The position numbers were made by a program, and so were the translations under genes. A model generated the notes under the pieces. The model was given only the letters and a program-made list of their open reading frames with translations, had not been told where the DNA came from and searched no databases. Shown here one piece after another: positions 17,213 to 25,099 of a stretch of 34,613 nt of DNA; within the stretch, counting starts at the first letter, position 1; each line of letters starts with the position of its first letter. The stretch spans positions 13,406 to 48,018 of the forward strand of contig DCKY01000245.1 in NCBI GenBank assembly GCA_002320775.1, given 5' to 3'. This DNA comes from Planctomycetes bacterium UBA1662. Its GTDB lineage: Bacteria; Planctomycetota; UBA8108.

Positions 17213-17575
17213 TCAGGTGAGAAGGTCATCCTCTTCACGCCAGGGAGGACTCACCAGGGCGGTGAACACGAGCTCTCCCTCCGAGGTGTTCTCGATCCAC
17301 TGCTCGGCCCCAGCCGGAATCACGATGGTATCACCGGTTCCCACCTCCTCCCTCTCCTCGCCAATATGCATCACCCCAGCGCCGCTGAGAATCGTATACA
17401 CCTCATCCTGGGCCGCCAGCTTGTGGGGGTGCGTCCCCTTGCCGGCCTCGACCCGGGCGTAGGCGAGAGAATAGGGCAGCTCGACATCATCACGGTCGCT
17501 GTGCAGGATCTCCTTCAGACGACAGCCATCGTTGGCAACAATCTCGGCACAGTCGTCCAGTCGCTTGATAAACAT
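17213..17575 (-). CDS. Cupin-domain protein
   Basis: 120 residues forming a single cupin barrel. The first cupin motif is about GKGTHPHKLAAQDEVYTILSG (metal-binding His, His and Glu), and the second runs through GDTIVIPAGAEQWIENTSEGE. In the second motif the usual metal-binding His is replaced by Gln (AEQW), so metal binding may rest on fewer ligands. It resembles mannose-6-phosphate-isomerase-type cupins of unknown substrate. ATG 17575 has AAGGAAT about 5 nt upstream. It lies 23 nt after the glycosyltransferase and about 67 nt before rarA on the same strand. A small sugar or acid binding or isomerase role is possible, not shown. Confidence 0.8.
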   Translation of the reverse strand: MFIKRLDDCAEIVANDGCRLKEILHSDRDDVELPYSLAYARVEAGKGTHPHKLAAQDEVYTILSGAGVMHIGEEREEVGTGDTIVIPAGAEQWIENTSEGELVFTALVSPPWREEDDLLT

Positions 17576-17598
17576 TTTTTATTCCTTTGCTCTCATGT

Positions 17599-18780
17599 TC
17601 ACTCGACCCCAAGGGCCCTTCCCCGCCAGGTCTCTCCGCGACCGAGAAGATGGTTCCAGCCAGAGAGAAAAGTCATCCACAGATAGAAGCAGCTTGCCAG
17701 GGGAAGGCTCAGCGCGTAGCGCGGAGGCAGACCGTAATGGCTCGCCGCCGGCCAGTATTTCACAGTTTGCAGTGACATTGCCAGCGCTGCGGCCAGTCCC
17801 GTCAGCGGCTCTTCCAGCGCCAGCGCCGCGGCGCACAACAGCGGCGGAGAGATGAAAAAGGCGAACAACCCGGCCAGGGTCAAGAGAAGCAGCCAATACC
17901 TGTAGCCCAACTGGTCAAAGGCGGTCCGGGTCACCATCTCCGAGATCTCTCCCAGCCGCGTCGAACTTCTCAGCGAAACCATAGTCCTGGAAAACCCAAG
18001 CCAGAGGCCGCCGCCGGCGGCCTTGACCCTGGCAGCGAGACGGACGTCATCGATGATCTCCTTTCCGATCGACTCCAGTCCGCCGATCTTCTCCAGGTAC
18101 TCCCTCGAGACCAGGATACAGCCGCCCGCTGCGGCCGCCACACGAGAAGAATCCCTCCCCACAGACCTGAAAGGATAGAGGAGATGAAAAAACCAGACAA
18201 AGGCCGGAACCAGCAGTCTCTCCCACGAGCTCCCGGTATTCAGCCGGACCATAACCGAGACGAGGCTCTTCGACTGCTCGGCTGCGATCCGCCGAAGCGC
18301 CCGGATCGAATTCGGGGGGTGGAGGATGTCTGCATCGGTGAAGAGAAACCAGCGGATCGCGCCGCCTCCAGGCGCCTCGATAAGCTCCTTGACCGCTGTG
18401 GAGGCCGCGTAGATCTTTCCTGACCATCCCGGCGGAGGATCGTCCCCCTCCAGGACCTCCGAGGTCTCACTGGCAGCGCTCTCCGCCAGCAGCTTACGGG
18501 CCAGTTCCCCCGTCCCATCCTCGGAGCGGTCATTCACCAGCACCAGCCTGGCGTAATCCGGTGATTGCTCCAGGAGAGCGGGCAGCGTCTCCCCCAACGT
18601 CCCCTCCTCGTTGCGAGCGGGAATCACCACGGCAAGATCCGAACCCTGCCCATCTCCCTCAGCCGACGAGAGCGTCTCCGGCAATATCAGCCGTCCCGGC
18701 CAGCGGCGGCGGGGATCGAGACAGAGAGCGACCCAGAAACTGAAAACCACGATACTCCAGCAAAAGAACACGAAGCTCAA
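17599..18780 (-). CDS. hpnB: Family 2 glycosyltransferase, HpnB-like (hopanoid-associated)
   Basis: 393 residues: an N-terminal membrane helix (about 2-20), a GT-A catalytic domain (LAVVIPARNEEGTL, LVLVNDRSEDGT, PPGWSGKIYA, WFLFTDADI as the DxD-type motif, GGCILVSREYLEKIGG, IIDDVRLAARVK) and several C-terminal membrane segments (about 290-370). This is the pattern of the hopene-associated glycosyltransferase HpnB. Its role in hopanoid modification is inferred from family association, and no other hopanoid gene is in view. The likely start is TTG 18780, overlapping the stop of the upstream phosphatase (TTGA), which suggests translational coupling. The Shine-Dalgarno is weak. Confidence 0.85.
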   Translation of the reverse strand: MSFVFFCWSIVVFSFWVALCLDPRRRWPGRLILPETLSSAEGDGQGSDLAVVIPARNEEGTLGETLPALLEQSPDYARLVLVNDRSEDGTGELARKLLAESAASETSEVLEGDDPPPGWSGKIYAASTAVKELIEAPGGGAIRWFLFTDADILHPPNSIRALRRIAAEQSKSLVSVMVRLNTGSSWERLLVPAFVWFFHLLYPFRSVGRDSSRVAAAAGGCILVSREYLEKIGGLESIGKEIIDDVRLAARVKAAGGGLWLGFSRTMVSLRSSTRLGEISEMVTRTAFDQLGYRYWLLLLTLAGLFAFFISPPLLCAAALALEEPLTGLAAALAMSLQTVKYWPAASHYGLPPRYALSLPLASCFYLWMTFLSGWNHLLGRGETWRGRALGVE

Positions 18781-19592
18781 TTCGGAGAGTCCGTATTCTC
18801 GCCTCCGGCGGCGCGAATGATAGAACGCACCTCTTCAGCCAGGGCGCTGTTGGTGCTGATGCCGCTGCTGCCCCCGCTGCCGCCGCGGCCCTGCCAATCG
18901 GTAAAGACCCCCCCGGCCTCCTCGACAATGGGCTTCAGCGGCACAATGTCCCAGCGGCTGAGTACGGGATCGAGCATGACCTCGGCCCGGCCCGTGGCAA
19001 CAAGCAGGTGGCCATAGCAATCTCCCCAACTGCGCAGAACCTTTACCTGGTCACCGAGCAGGCTGTGAACCCCGAGAGAACCTGACTGGCGAAAGGTCTC
19101 AAAGCCGGTATAGGTCACGCAGGCGCTCGACAGTTCGGAGACCGTGGAGACATTCGCCCGCGCCCCATCGGTACGCGACCCGTTGTGATAGCAGCCCTCC
19201 CCAACCGCGGCAACCAGCGTCTCATCTAGACCGGGCATGTTGATAACCCCGAGAATGGCCTCGCCGGCCGGATCTTCCAGTCCCACCAGGACGCCGTAGA
19301 GCGGCACCCCCTGTACAAACGATCTCGTTCCATCAATCGGATCGAGCACCCATCGGTATCCCGAGCTGCCGGGTCTCTCTCCGGATTCCTCACCGAGAAA
19401 CGCGTCATTGGGAAACTCATTCGAGAGCAACTCGATCAGAAGAGCCTCGGAATTTCTGTCGGCCTCGGTAACAGGACTCTGGTCCGCCTTGAGCTCGACC
19501 TCGATTCCCTTCTGGAAATATTCAAGCGTCAACTCGCCGGCTTTCCTCGCCGCCTCGAGAGCCAGCTCCATTCGTTTTTGAAGATCTGTCAT
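18777..19592 (-). CDS. hisN: Inositol-monophosphatase family phosphatase, HisN-like
   Basis: 271 residues of the Mg-dependent, Li-sensitive phosphatase fold. Metal ligands are in LGEESG and VLDPIDGTRSFVQGVPLYG, with the second aspartate motif in SRWDIVPLKPIVEEAGG. The DGTRSFV...PLYG form resembles histidinol-phosphatase HisN more than inositol monophosphatase (DGTxNF), but no histidine gene is nearby, so histidinol phosphate is only one possible substrate. ATG 19592 has GAGG 5 nt upstream. Its stop overlaps the start of the HpnB-like gene, so a role with a glycosylated lipid is an alternative. It is the first gene of the long leftward series. Confidence 0.85.
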   Translation of the reverse strand: MTDLQKRMELALEAARKAGELTLEYFQKGIEVELKADQSPVTEADRNSEALLIELLSNEFPNDAFLGEESGERPGSSGYRWVLDPIDGTRSFVQGVPLYGVLVGLEDPAGEAILGVINMPGLDETLVAAVGEGCYHNGSRTDGARANVSTVSELSSACVTYTGFETFRQSGSLGVHSLLGDQVKVLRSWGDCYGHLLVATGRAEVMLDPVLSRWDIVPLKPIVEEAGGVFTDWQGRGGSGGSSGISTNSALAEEVRSIIRAAGGENTDSPN

Positions 19593-19850
19593 TTGCGCCT
19601 CGGTTGCCGTGAAAATTCAATCCGGCGGGCGGATTCTCGCACCCACTCGAAGCCTGTGCAAGAAATCAAAGAAAGCCCGCGAACTCACATTTTCGCTCGA
19701 ATTGAAACCCCTTCATCTCCGAAGCACCGGTAATAGGCGTTTTTTCGCGAAATACCCCCGTTAGAGGAACTTAATTCATGGAAAGACAATGCAGGAAAAC
19801 TCCAGTTTTACGCGAATGCTTCCCGATAATAGAATCTGTGGAGGAATCTA
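19593..19850. other. Divergent intergenic region (258 nt)
   Basis: This AT-richer stretch separates the leftward hisN/hpnB group from the rightward lipoprotein gene and presumably carries both promoters. A GATAAT at 19825-19830 could be a -10 element for the lipoprotein, but no convincing -35 hexamer sits 16-18 nt upstream. No reading frame, RNA or repeat is visible. Confidence 0.5.
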
Positions 19851-20330
19851 ATGAAACACATACACATCACAGCAACCGTCCTCGTTCTCAGCGCCCTGGT
19901 CTCCGGCTGCAGTGGTAGCTCCCTGCGAGAGGGAACCTGGAAGCTCTCTTTCGAAGCTCTCGACAGCCGAACGCGCGAGTCGATGGACAAATACTTCGAA
20001 TCCAACCGAGCCGCCTACCATCATGTCGATCTGAAAATCGAATGGGCCAAGCAGGAAGATGCCGAGGTGGTCGAGATCAAGGGAGTGCGCAGCTACTCAA
20101 CGGGAGGCATCGCCTCGAAAGATCAAAGCGCCCTGACTCCCATGTATGGAAAGATAACCACGGGCAACGACGAGATCGTGATCAGGGGACGTGATGACAG
20201 CTTCCAGTTCTACCTTGTCGGCAAGGTGCTCAGTGAAGAACGGATCGACGGGAAAAACTTCCTGGCGAAAAGTCACCTCGAAGATGAGGCGGTCGAAGGT
20301 CGCTGGCAAATGAAGTGGCTCTCGGACTGA
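19851..20330 (+). CDS. Predicted lipoprotein of unknown function
   Basis: 159 residues with a lipoprotein signal peptide: MKH start, hydrophobic core and a lipobox at about LVSGC (Cys about residue 20), so the mature protein is probably lipid-anchored in the envelope. A strong GGAGG lies 6 nt before ATG 19851. The rest is hydrophilic and beta-rich by eye, ending GRWQMKWLSD. The EGTWKLSFEAL opening and the GRW ending recall small lipocalin-like or META-like beta-barrel lipoproteins, but this is an impression, not an identification. A separate gene for a membrane protein follows 59 nt downstream. Confidence 0.8.
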   Translation: MKHIHITATVLVLSALVSGCSGSSLREGTWKLSFEALDSRTRESMDKYFESNRAAYHHVDLKIEWAKQEDAEVVEIKGVRSYSTGGIASKDQSALTPMYGKITTGNDEIVIRGRDDSFQFYLVGKVLSEERIDGKNFLAKSHLEDEAVEGRWQMKWLSD

Positions 20331-20333
20331 GAC

Positions 20334-20362
20334 AGACTCCTTCCCAGGAGGTCTTTCTCCTT
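20334..20362 (+). terminator. Candidate weak intrinsic terminator after the lipoprotein gene
   Basis: AGACTCC (20334-20340), loop TTCCCA and GGAGGTCT (20347-20354) form a 7-bp stem with one bulged G, followed by the pyrimidine-rich TTCTCCTT. It sits 3 nt after the lipoprotein stop. The T tract is interrupted, so termination strength is doubtful. Confidence 0.35.
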
Positions 20363-20389
20363 CGCGTCCGCAAGAGTTAGAATGCGGGC

Positions 20390-21100
20390 ATGATCGATTC
20401 TCCATCTGAACCACAGGCTCCCGCCCCTGTAGCCCCGAAAAAACTGCCCGCCAATATCGTCCCCCTGGCCGCACTCTGCCTCCTGGTCTTTGCCGGGCTC
20501 GTGGTGAGTTGCCTGTGGCTGGCCGGACTTGTCGATGGAGCATCCTTCAAGGACCTGGGTATCTCCTCAGCCATGACCCTGGCCGCCGCCCTGCTCTGGC
20601 AGCTCGTTGAAAAACAGCGGGGGCGAGGAGACGAAGACATCCATCCCCTGGCCTGGGCAGCCTTCCCCTTCTCGATCCTCCTGTTCCTCGGACAGACTCC
20701 CTTTCTCGCGAGGGCGGTCTACCCTCCCATCCAGGACTTCTTCCTCAGAGATGGACGGGTCGAGACGCGATATGTTGAGCGTCCCGGCGGCCTGAAGCTG
20801 GAGATCTCCTTCCCAAAGCCCCTGGCCGGCGTCCAGGGGGACCTGCGAATCAACTCTACCTACCTGCCGCTCGATTGCTTTAAAGAGGAAGCCGGGCTCA
20901 TTAAATGGCCTCGCGCGAAAACACTTTCCATTGCCGTTCCCGAAATTCTCGCCCGCCTTGGAGAAAAGAAGATCGACTCCATCAGCGTCAATCTAAGGGC
21001 TGTTGGAAGCGGGAAAGCGGCGGAAAAAACGCCGGGAAGGCTGCTCTACGCAGATGGGCAGCGGGTGGAGCCCCAGACGCTCCAGCCGCGAGAGCGCTGA
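20390..21100 (+). CDS. Membrane protein of unknown function
   Basis: 236 residues. A short Pro-rich N-terminus (SEPQAPAPVAPKKLPA) precedes a hydrophobic segment (about 27-46), a second (about 56-70) and a third (about 90-110). A C-terminal soluble domain of about 125 residues is probably periplasmic, with a beta-like pattern (RYVERPGGLKLEISFPKPLAG, LRINSTYLPL, KTLSIAVPEILARLG). I recognise no family. ATG 20390 lacks a clear Shine-Dalgarno. It lies between the lipoprotein gene and the fused E1 gene, with about 100 nt before the latter. Confidence 0.7.
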   Translation: MIDSPSEPQAPAPVAPKKLPANIVPLAALCLLVFAGLVVSCLWLAGLVDGASFKDLGISSAMTLAAALLWQLVEKQRGRGDEDIHPLAWAAFPFSILLFLGQTPFLARAVYPPIQDFFLRDGRVETRYVERPGGLKLEISFPKPLAGVQGDLRINSTYLPLDCFKEEAGLIKWPRAKTLSIAVPEILARLGEKKIDSISVNLRAVGSGKAAEKTPGRLLYADGQRVEPQTLQPRER

Positions 21101-21122
21101 GCTTCTTCCGAAACGCCCGGAC

Positions 21123-21151
21123 TTGTCTTTTAACCGGCACTCTAATAGACT
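21123..21151 (+). promoter_or_regulatory. Candidate sigma70-type promoter for the E1 dehydrogenase gene
   Basis: TTGTCT (21123-21128) and TAGACT (21146-21151) are separated by 17 nt; each matches the consensus at 4 of 6 positions. It lies in the 99-nt gap before the E1 start at 21200. Pattern match only. Confidence 0.3.
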
Positions 21152-21199
21152 CACCCGTTTGCTAAAAATCCGGCCCAACAGAAAAAGAACAAACTCGAG

Positions 21200-23665
21200 A
21201 TGGTCAAGCACCTGATAGTAAATCCCGAAGAGGTTCGTCGCTCTTCGACAACCGACATCGGGGAGATCCCCGCCAATTCCTATTCCGGAAACCTGGCTGG
21301 AGAGATCGCCGATGGAAAGATAAGCAACGAAGAAGCTCTCCTGATCTACAGGGACATGGTGGTCATCCGTGAATTCGAAACGATGCTCGACCAGGTGAAG
21401 AAGATGGGGAGCTACCAGGGGCTCGAGTACGACCACAAGGGACCCGCCCACCTCTCGATCGGGCAGGAGGCGGCCGCCGTTGGACAGTCCTTCTTGCTGG
21501 GACCGGCTGATCACATCTTCGGAAGCCATCGCAGCCACGGAGAATTTCTCGCCAAGGGTCTGAGCGCGATCCACAAGCTCTCCGGAGATGAGCTAGGGGA
21601 GATCATCGAGGGCTCTCTCGATGGGGAAATCTGGAAAGCCCTCGAAAGCGAGGCCAGCGAGGACCAGAAGGAAAAGGGAGAGGAGTTTCTCCTCTTCGGT
21701 CTGCTGGCTGAAATTTTCGGACGGGCCACGGGCTTTAACCGCGGCCTCGGCGGCTCGATGCACGCCTTCTTCCTGCCCTTTGGCACCTATCCCAACAACG
21801 CCATTGTAGGCGGGAGCGCGGATATCGCCGTCGGCTCCTCCATGTTCATGCGCCTGCAGCGCGACAGCGGAATCGCCGTGGCCAATATCGGCGACGCCTC
21901 CAGCGGCTGTGGACCCGTCTGGGAGGCGATGAATTTCGCCACCATGGGGCAGCTCTGGAACCTCTGGCCGGAGCCCTACCAGGGCGGCCTGCCGGTGATC
22001 TTCAGCTTCATGAATAATTTCTACGGCATGGGCGGTCAGACCAGGGGAGAGACCATGGGCTTCGAACGCCTGGCCTGCCTCGGAGCCGGGATCAACCGGT
22101 TCAATCTTCACGCCGAGACCATCGACGGCAACAACCCCCTGGCCGTCATCGATGCCTTCCGCCGCAAGATGGAGGTCATCAAAAACGGTGAGGGCCCCGT
22201 GCTGCTCGAGGTCATCGCCTATCGCCAGAGCGGACACTCGCCAAGCGATGCGAGCGCCTACAGGGAGCGTGAAGAGATCGAGATGTGGAGGAACATCGAT
22301 CCGATCAAGGAGTTCGGAAAGCAGCTTCTCGAGAGCTCCGCGGCCAGCGATGATGAGCTCGCCGACTGTGAAAAGCACGCCAGGGAGAAAATCCTCAAGG
22401 CCTACCAGCTCGCCACCGACCTGGAGGTCTCTCCCCGCCTCGGCGGTGAGCCGATCGCCCGCTTCATGTTCTGCCACCAGGATGAAGAGGACCTGCCGGG
22501 GATCAGGGAGGGCGATGTCCTCAAGCCGCTGGAGGAAAACAGCCGCGTGGTGGCGCTGGCCCAGAAGAGCCGCGCCGGCATCGATCCGGAAACCGGGGCG
22601 GCACTGCCTGAAGGAAAGGCGATCTCCTACCGGGATGCGCTCTTTGAGCCGATCATCCATCATTTCTACAATGACCACCGGCTGATCGCCTACGGCGAAG
22701 AAAACAGGGACTGGGATGGAGCCTTCGCGGTCTACCGAGGAATGACCGAATCCCTTCCCTACCATCGTCTCTTCAATTCACCGATCTCCGAGGCAGCCAT
22801 CGCCGGAACCGCAGTCGGCTACGGCATGGAAGGCGGCCGGGCGCTGGTAGAGCTCATGTATTGCGACTTCCTCGGCCGCGCCGGGGACGAGATCTTCAAC
22901 CAGCTCGCCAAGTGGCAGGGCATGTCCGGAGGCGAGATCCAGATGCCCGTGGTCGTACGGGTCTCGGTCGGCAGCAAGTACGGCGCCCAACACTCGCAGG
23001 ACTGGACCGCCCTGGTCTCGCATATCCCGGGACTCAAGGTCTGCTTCCCGGTCACTCCCTACGATGCCAAGGGACTCATGGCCTCGGCCCTCAGCGGCAA
23101 CGATCCGGTCATCTTCTTCGAGAGCCAGCGCGTCTACGGCGCGACCGAGCAGTTCCGCGAGGAGGTTCCCCCTGAGTATTACAAGATTCCCATCGGCCAG
23201 CCCGACATCAAACGCGATGGTGACGACCTGACGATCCTCACCGTTGGAGCCACCCTCTACAAGGCTGTGGAGGCGGCGAAGCAGCTCGAGGCAGACCACG
23301 GCCTGTCCGCCGAGATCATCGATGCTCGCAGCCTGGTCCCCTTCGATTACAGCCTGGTGCTCGATTCGGTGCGTAAGACCGGCCGAATCCTGCTCGCCTC
23401 CGATGCCTGCGAGCGAGGAAGCTACCTGAACACCTTGGCGGCCAACATCCAGCAGATGGCCTTCGACCATCTCGACGCGCCAGTGACCATTGTCGGCGCA
23501 CGGAACTGGATCACTCCCTCGGCTGAGCAGGAAGATCTCTTCTTCCCGACCGAGGGCTGGCTCCTCGACGCGATCCACACCCACCTCCTTCCCCTCGACG
23601 GCTACACGCCCTCGACGGACAGGTCCAATTCCTACATGATCCGGTGTAATCGAGAGGGAGTATGA
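21200..23665 (+). CDS. 2-oxoacid dehydrogenase E1, fused alpha and beta subunits
   Basis: 821 residues combining both halves of a thiamine-diphosphate-dependent E1 component. The alpha half (about 40-430) has SIGQEAAAVG, FGSHRSHGEFLAKGL, GGSMHAFF and NNAIVGGSADIAVG. Its TPP/Mg site begins GDASSGCGP (G231-D232-A233) and ends in MNNFYGMGGQT; the third residue is Ala where GDG is usual. The beta half (about 480-800) has ISEAAIAGTAVGYGMEGGRALVELMYCDFLGRAGDEIFNQ, split here as IGTAVGYG-like and ELMYCDFLGRAGDEIFNQ segments, then VKxSQDW-like QHSQDWTALVSHIPGLKV and FESQRVYG. It resembles branched-chain or acetoin-type E1, and fused versions of these are known. It would decarboxylate a 2-oxoacid and pass the acyl group to an E2. 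No E2 or E3 gene is nearby. The stop overlaps the next gene by 4 nt. Confidence 0.88.
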   Translation: MVKHLIVNPEEVRRSSTTDIGEIPANSYSGNLAGEIADGKISNEEALLIYRDMVVIREFETMLDQVKKMGSYQGLEYDHKGPAHLSIGQEAAAVGQSFLLGPADHIFGSHRSHGEFLAKGLSAIHKLSGDELGEIIEGSLDGEIWKALESEASEDQKEKGEEFLLFGLLAEIFGRATGFNRGLGGSMHAFFLPFGTYPNNAIVGGSADIAVGSSMFMRLQRDSGIAVANIGDASSGCGPVWEAMNFATMGQLWNLWPEPYQGGLPVIFSFMNNFYGMGGQTRGETMGFERLACLGAGINRFNLHAETIDGNNPLAVIDAFRRKMEVIKNGEGPVLLEVIAYRQSGHSPSDASAYREREEIEMWRNIDPIKEFGKQLLESSAASDDELADCEKHAREKILKAYQLATDLEVSPRLGGEPIARFMFCHQDEEDLPGIREGDVLKPLEENSRVVALAQKSRAGIDPETGAALPEGKAISYRDALFEPIIHHFYNDHRLIAYGEENRDWDGAFAVYRGMTESLPYHRLFNSPISEAAIAGTAVGYGMEGGRALVELMYCDFLGRAGDEIFNQLAKWQGMSGGEIQMPVVVRVSVGSKYGAQHSQDWTALVSHIPGLKVCFPVTPYDAKGLMASALSGNDPVIFFESQRVYGATEQFREEVPPEYYKIPIGQPDIKRDGDDLTILTVGATLYKAVEAAKQLEADHGLSAEIIDARSLVPFDYSLVLDSVRKTGRILLASDACERGSYLNTLAANIQQMAFDHLDAPVTIVGARNWITPSAEQEDLFFPTEGWLLDAIHTHLLPLDGYTPSTDRSNSYMIRCNREGV

Positions 23666-24168
23666 ACCTTCCTTCCGATGGAGAACGGGAGGCTCTCAAT
23701 CTCGATGAGGAGCCCCTGAAGGACTGGATCCTGAAGGCCTACCATGAAAAGGCCCTCGACAGCGAGGAGCATGCCCGGCTGGTTGATGCGGAGCGCCTGC
23801 TGCTCTCCGGCCCCAATGCCCACTACAACTCGGCACGGTATTACTTCGAGGCAGATCCCGGCCCCCGCCTCGAGGCCTTCGCAAGACAGCTCGACGAGGT
23901 GAGTGAAAATCTGGCCGCCGACCTCTTCGAACCAATCGAGCTTGGGCTGAAGCAATCCGAGCCCTCCCTGAAGACTCCTGGAGAAAGCCCCAGGGGAAGG
24001 GCCAGCGCGACCTCGGCAACAAACCTCTCACTCTACATCGCCTCCCTCGCTGGACCGATCGCCATGCGGACCGGAATCGACGAAACGGTGGCCTGCTCAC
24101 TCCTTTCAACCGTCCTGCTGGCGGTCTCGAGAGTTGGAATCACCCCGGTCCGTGAATCCCTAGGCTGA
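23662..24168 (+). CDS. Small protein of unknown function coupled to E1
   Basis: 168 residues. Its ATG overlaps the E1 stop (ATGA) and GAGAGGGAG lies just upstream, so the two are probably translationally coupled. The N-terminal half is acidic and helical by prediction (EEPLKDWILKAYHEKALDSEEHARL, shown in part by this stretch's charge pattern). The C-terminal third has a hydrophobic helix pair (NLSLYIASLAGPIAM and ACSLLSTVLLAVSRVGI). It lacks the lipoyl, peripheral-binding and acyltransferase motifs of E2. A structural or regulatory partner of E1 is possible, by context only. It converges on the isomerase gene with 15 nt between stops. Confidence 0.75.
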   Translation: MNLPSDGEREALNLDEEPLKDWILKAYHEKALDSEEHARLVDAERLLLSGPNAHYNSARYYFEADPGPRLEAFARQLDEVSENLAADLFEPIELGLKQSEPSLKTPGESPRGRASATSATNLSLYIASLAGPIAMRTGIDETVACSLLSTVLLAVSRVGITPVRESLG

Positions 24169-24183
24169 CAGCCGCCTCGCCCC

Positions 24184-25008
24184 TCAGCCTCTCAGCTCAA
24201 TCTCCTGCATGAGCTTGTCGGTCGCATCGTAGGCCTTCGTGACCCATTCGACGATCTTCTCAGGCTCGGGCGAATACTCCAGCTCGAGGCTGATGGCTCC
24301 ATCGAAATCGAGATCCTTGATCGCCTGCAGGTAGGGTGGGAAATCAACCACTCCGTCACCGGGGGGGAAATCTCCGTGCACCTTTCCATCGCAATCGGAG
24401 ATGTGCACGTGGCCCGCCCGCCCGCGCAGGCTCGCCAGTTCCTCGGGTTTCGAATCCGACAAGAGCATGTGGCTGATATCGATGTTGGCCTTCACCGCGG
24501 GAACATCAACATCGGTAAGGAATCTCCCCATCTCGCTGAGATTGTTGACGAGAGCCATATCGAACGGTTCGAGCTCAAGAACAATCTCCAGGTCGCGTTC
24601 GGCGGCGTATTCGCCCAGGGTCTTGAGATGCTCGACTCCCCAATTCCATTGCTCCGCAGGAGGAATGACCTCCTTCTGCCAGATATATTCCCCAATCACC
24701 AGCAGGTAGTTCTTCGCGCCCAGTTGCTGAGCCATGTCGAGATACCGCTTGCAACGGTCGAGGTGAAACGCCTGGACACTCGGATTGAAGTCAATCAGCC
24801 CTACGCTGACGCCGACCACGCTGATGATCGGAAGCTCGAGCTCATCGCATTTGGCCTTGATGGCGGTGATACGCTCATCGGCTCCGGGATCGAGGGGATC
24901 CTGGAAGATATCTACGCAGTCGAAGCCGATCTCCTTGGTGCGTTCGAGACCGCTGAGAAGGTCAATACCATGCTGCTCCCAGGCGGAGTTGATCATTCCG
25001 AGTTTCAT
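24184..25008 (-). CDS. Sugar phosphate isomerase/epimerase, xylose-isomerase-like TIM barrel
   Basis: 274 residues of the AP-endonuclease-2-like TIM-barrel family. The N-terminus MKLGMINSAW and metal-site segments VLELEPFD, NIDISHMLLS, GHVHISDCDGKVHGDFPPGDG and GAISLELEY place the expected Glu, Asp, His and Glu ligands at barrel strand ends. Such enzymes isomerise or epimerise sugars, inosose or keto-sugars. The frame extends to 25083, but ATG 25008 has AAGGAAAAC directly upstream and starts the conserved beta-1 strand. It follows the Gfo/Idh gene by 91 nt on the same strand, a common pairing in sugar or cyclitol catabolism. The specific substrate is unknown. Confidence 0.88.
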   Translation of the reverse strand: MKLGMINSAWEQHGIDLLSGLERTKEIGFDCVDIFQDPLDPGADERITAIKAKCDELELPIISVVGVSVGLIDFNPSVQAFHLDRCKRYLDMAQQLGAKNYLLVIGEYIWQKEVIPPAEQWNWGVEHLKTLGEYAAERDLEIVLELEPFDMALVNNLSEMGRFLTDVDVPAVKANIDISHMLLSDSKPEELASLRGRAGHVHISDCDGKVHGDFPPGDGVVDFPPYLQAIKDLDFDGAISLELEYSPEPEKIVEWVTKAYDATDKLMQEIELRG

Positions 25009-25099
25009 GTTTTCCTTATTCCTCTCGAATTCGTTTCCGTATTTCAAAGCCCACCGCCGCGCGGCAGCCCCTCTTCTTATCAATTATCCAGCTCCGCCG

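Noticed and set aside
20328..20392. Sec readthrough at the TGA of the lipoprotein gene, because a hairpin follows
   Set aside because: The hairpin starts only 3 nt after the TGA, its GG residues lie in the stem, and the readthrough peptide is short with no family match; it looks like a terminator instead.
21593..22765. A 390-codon leftward frame antisense to the E1 gene
   Set aside because: It is fully covered by the conserved E1 coding sequence and its translation has no recognisable family pattern.
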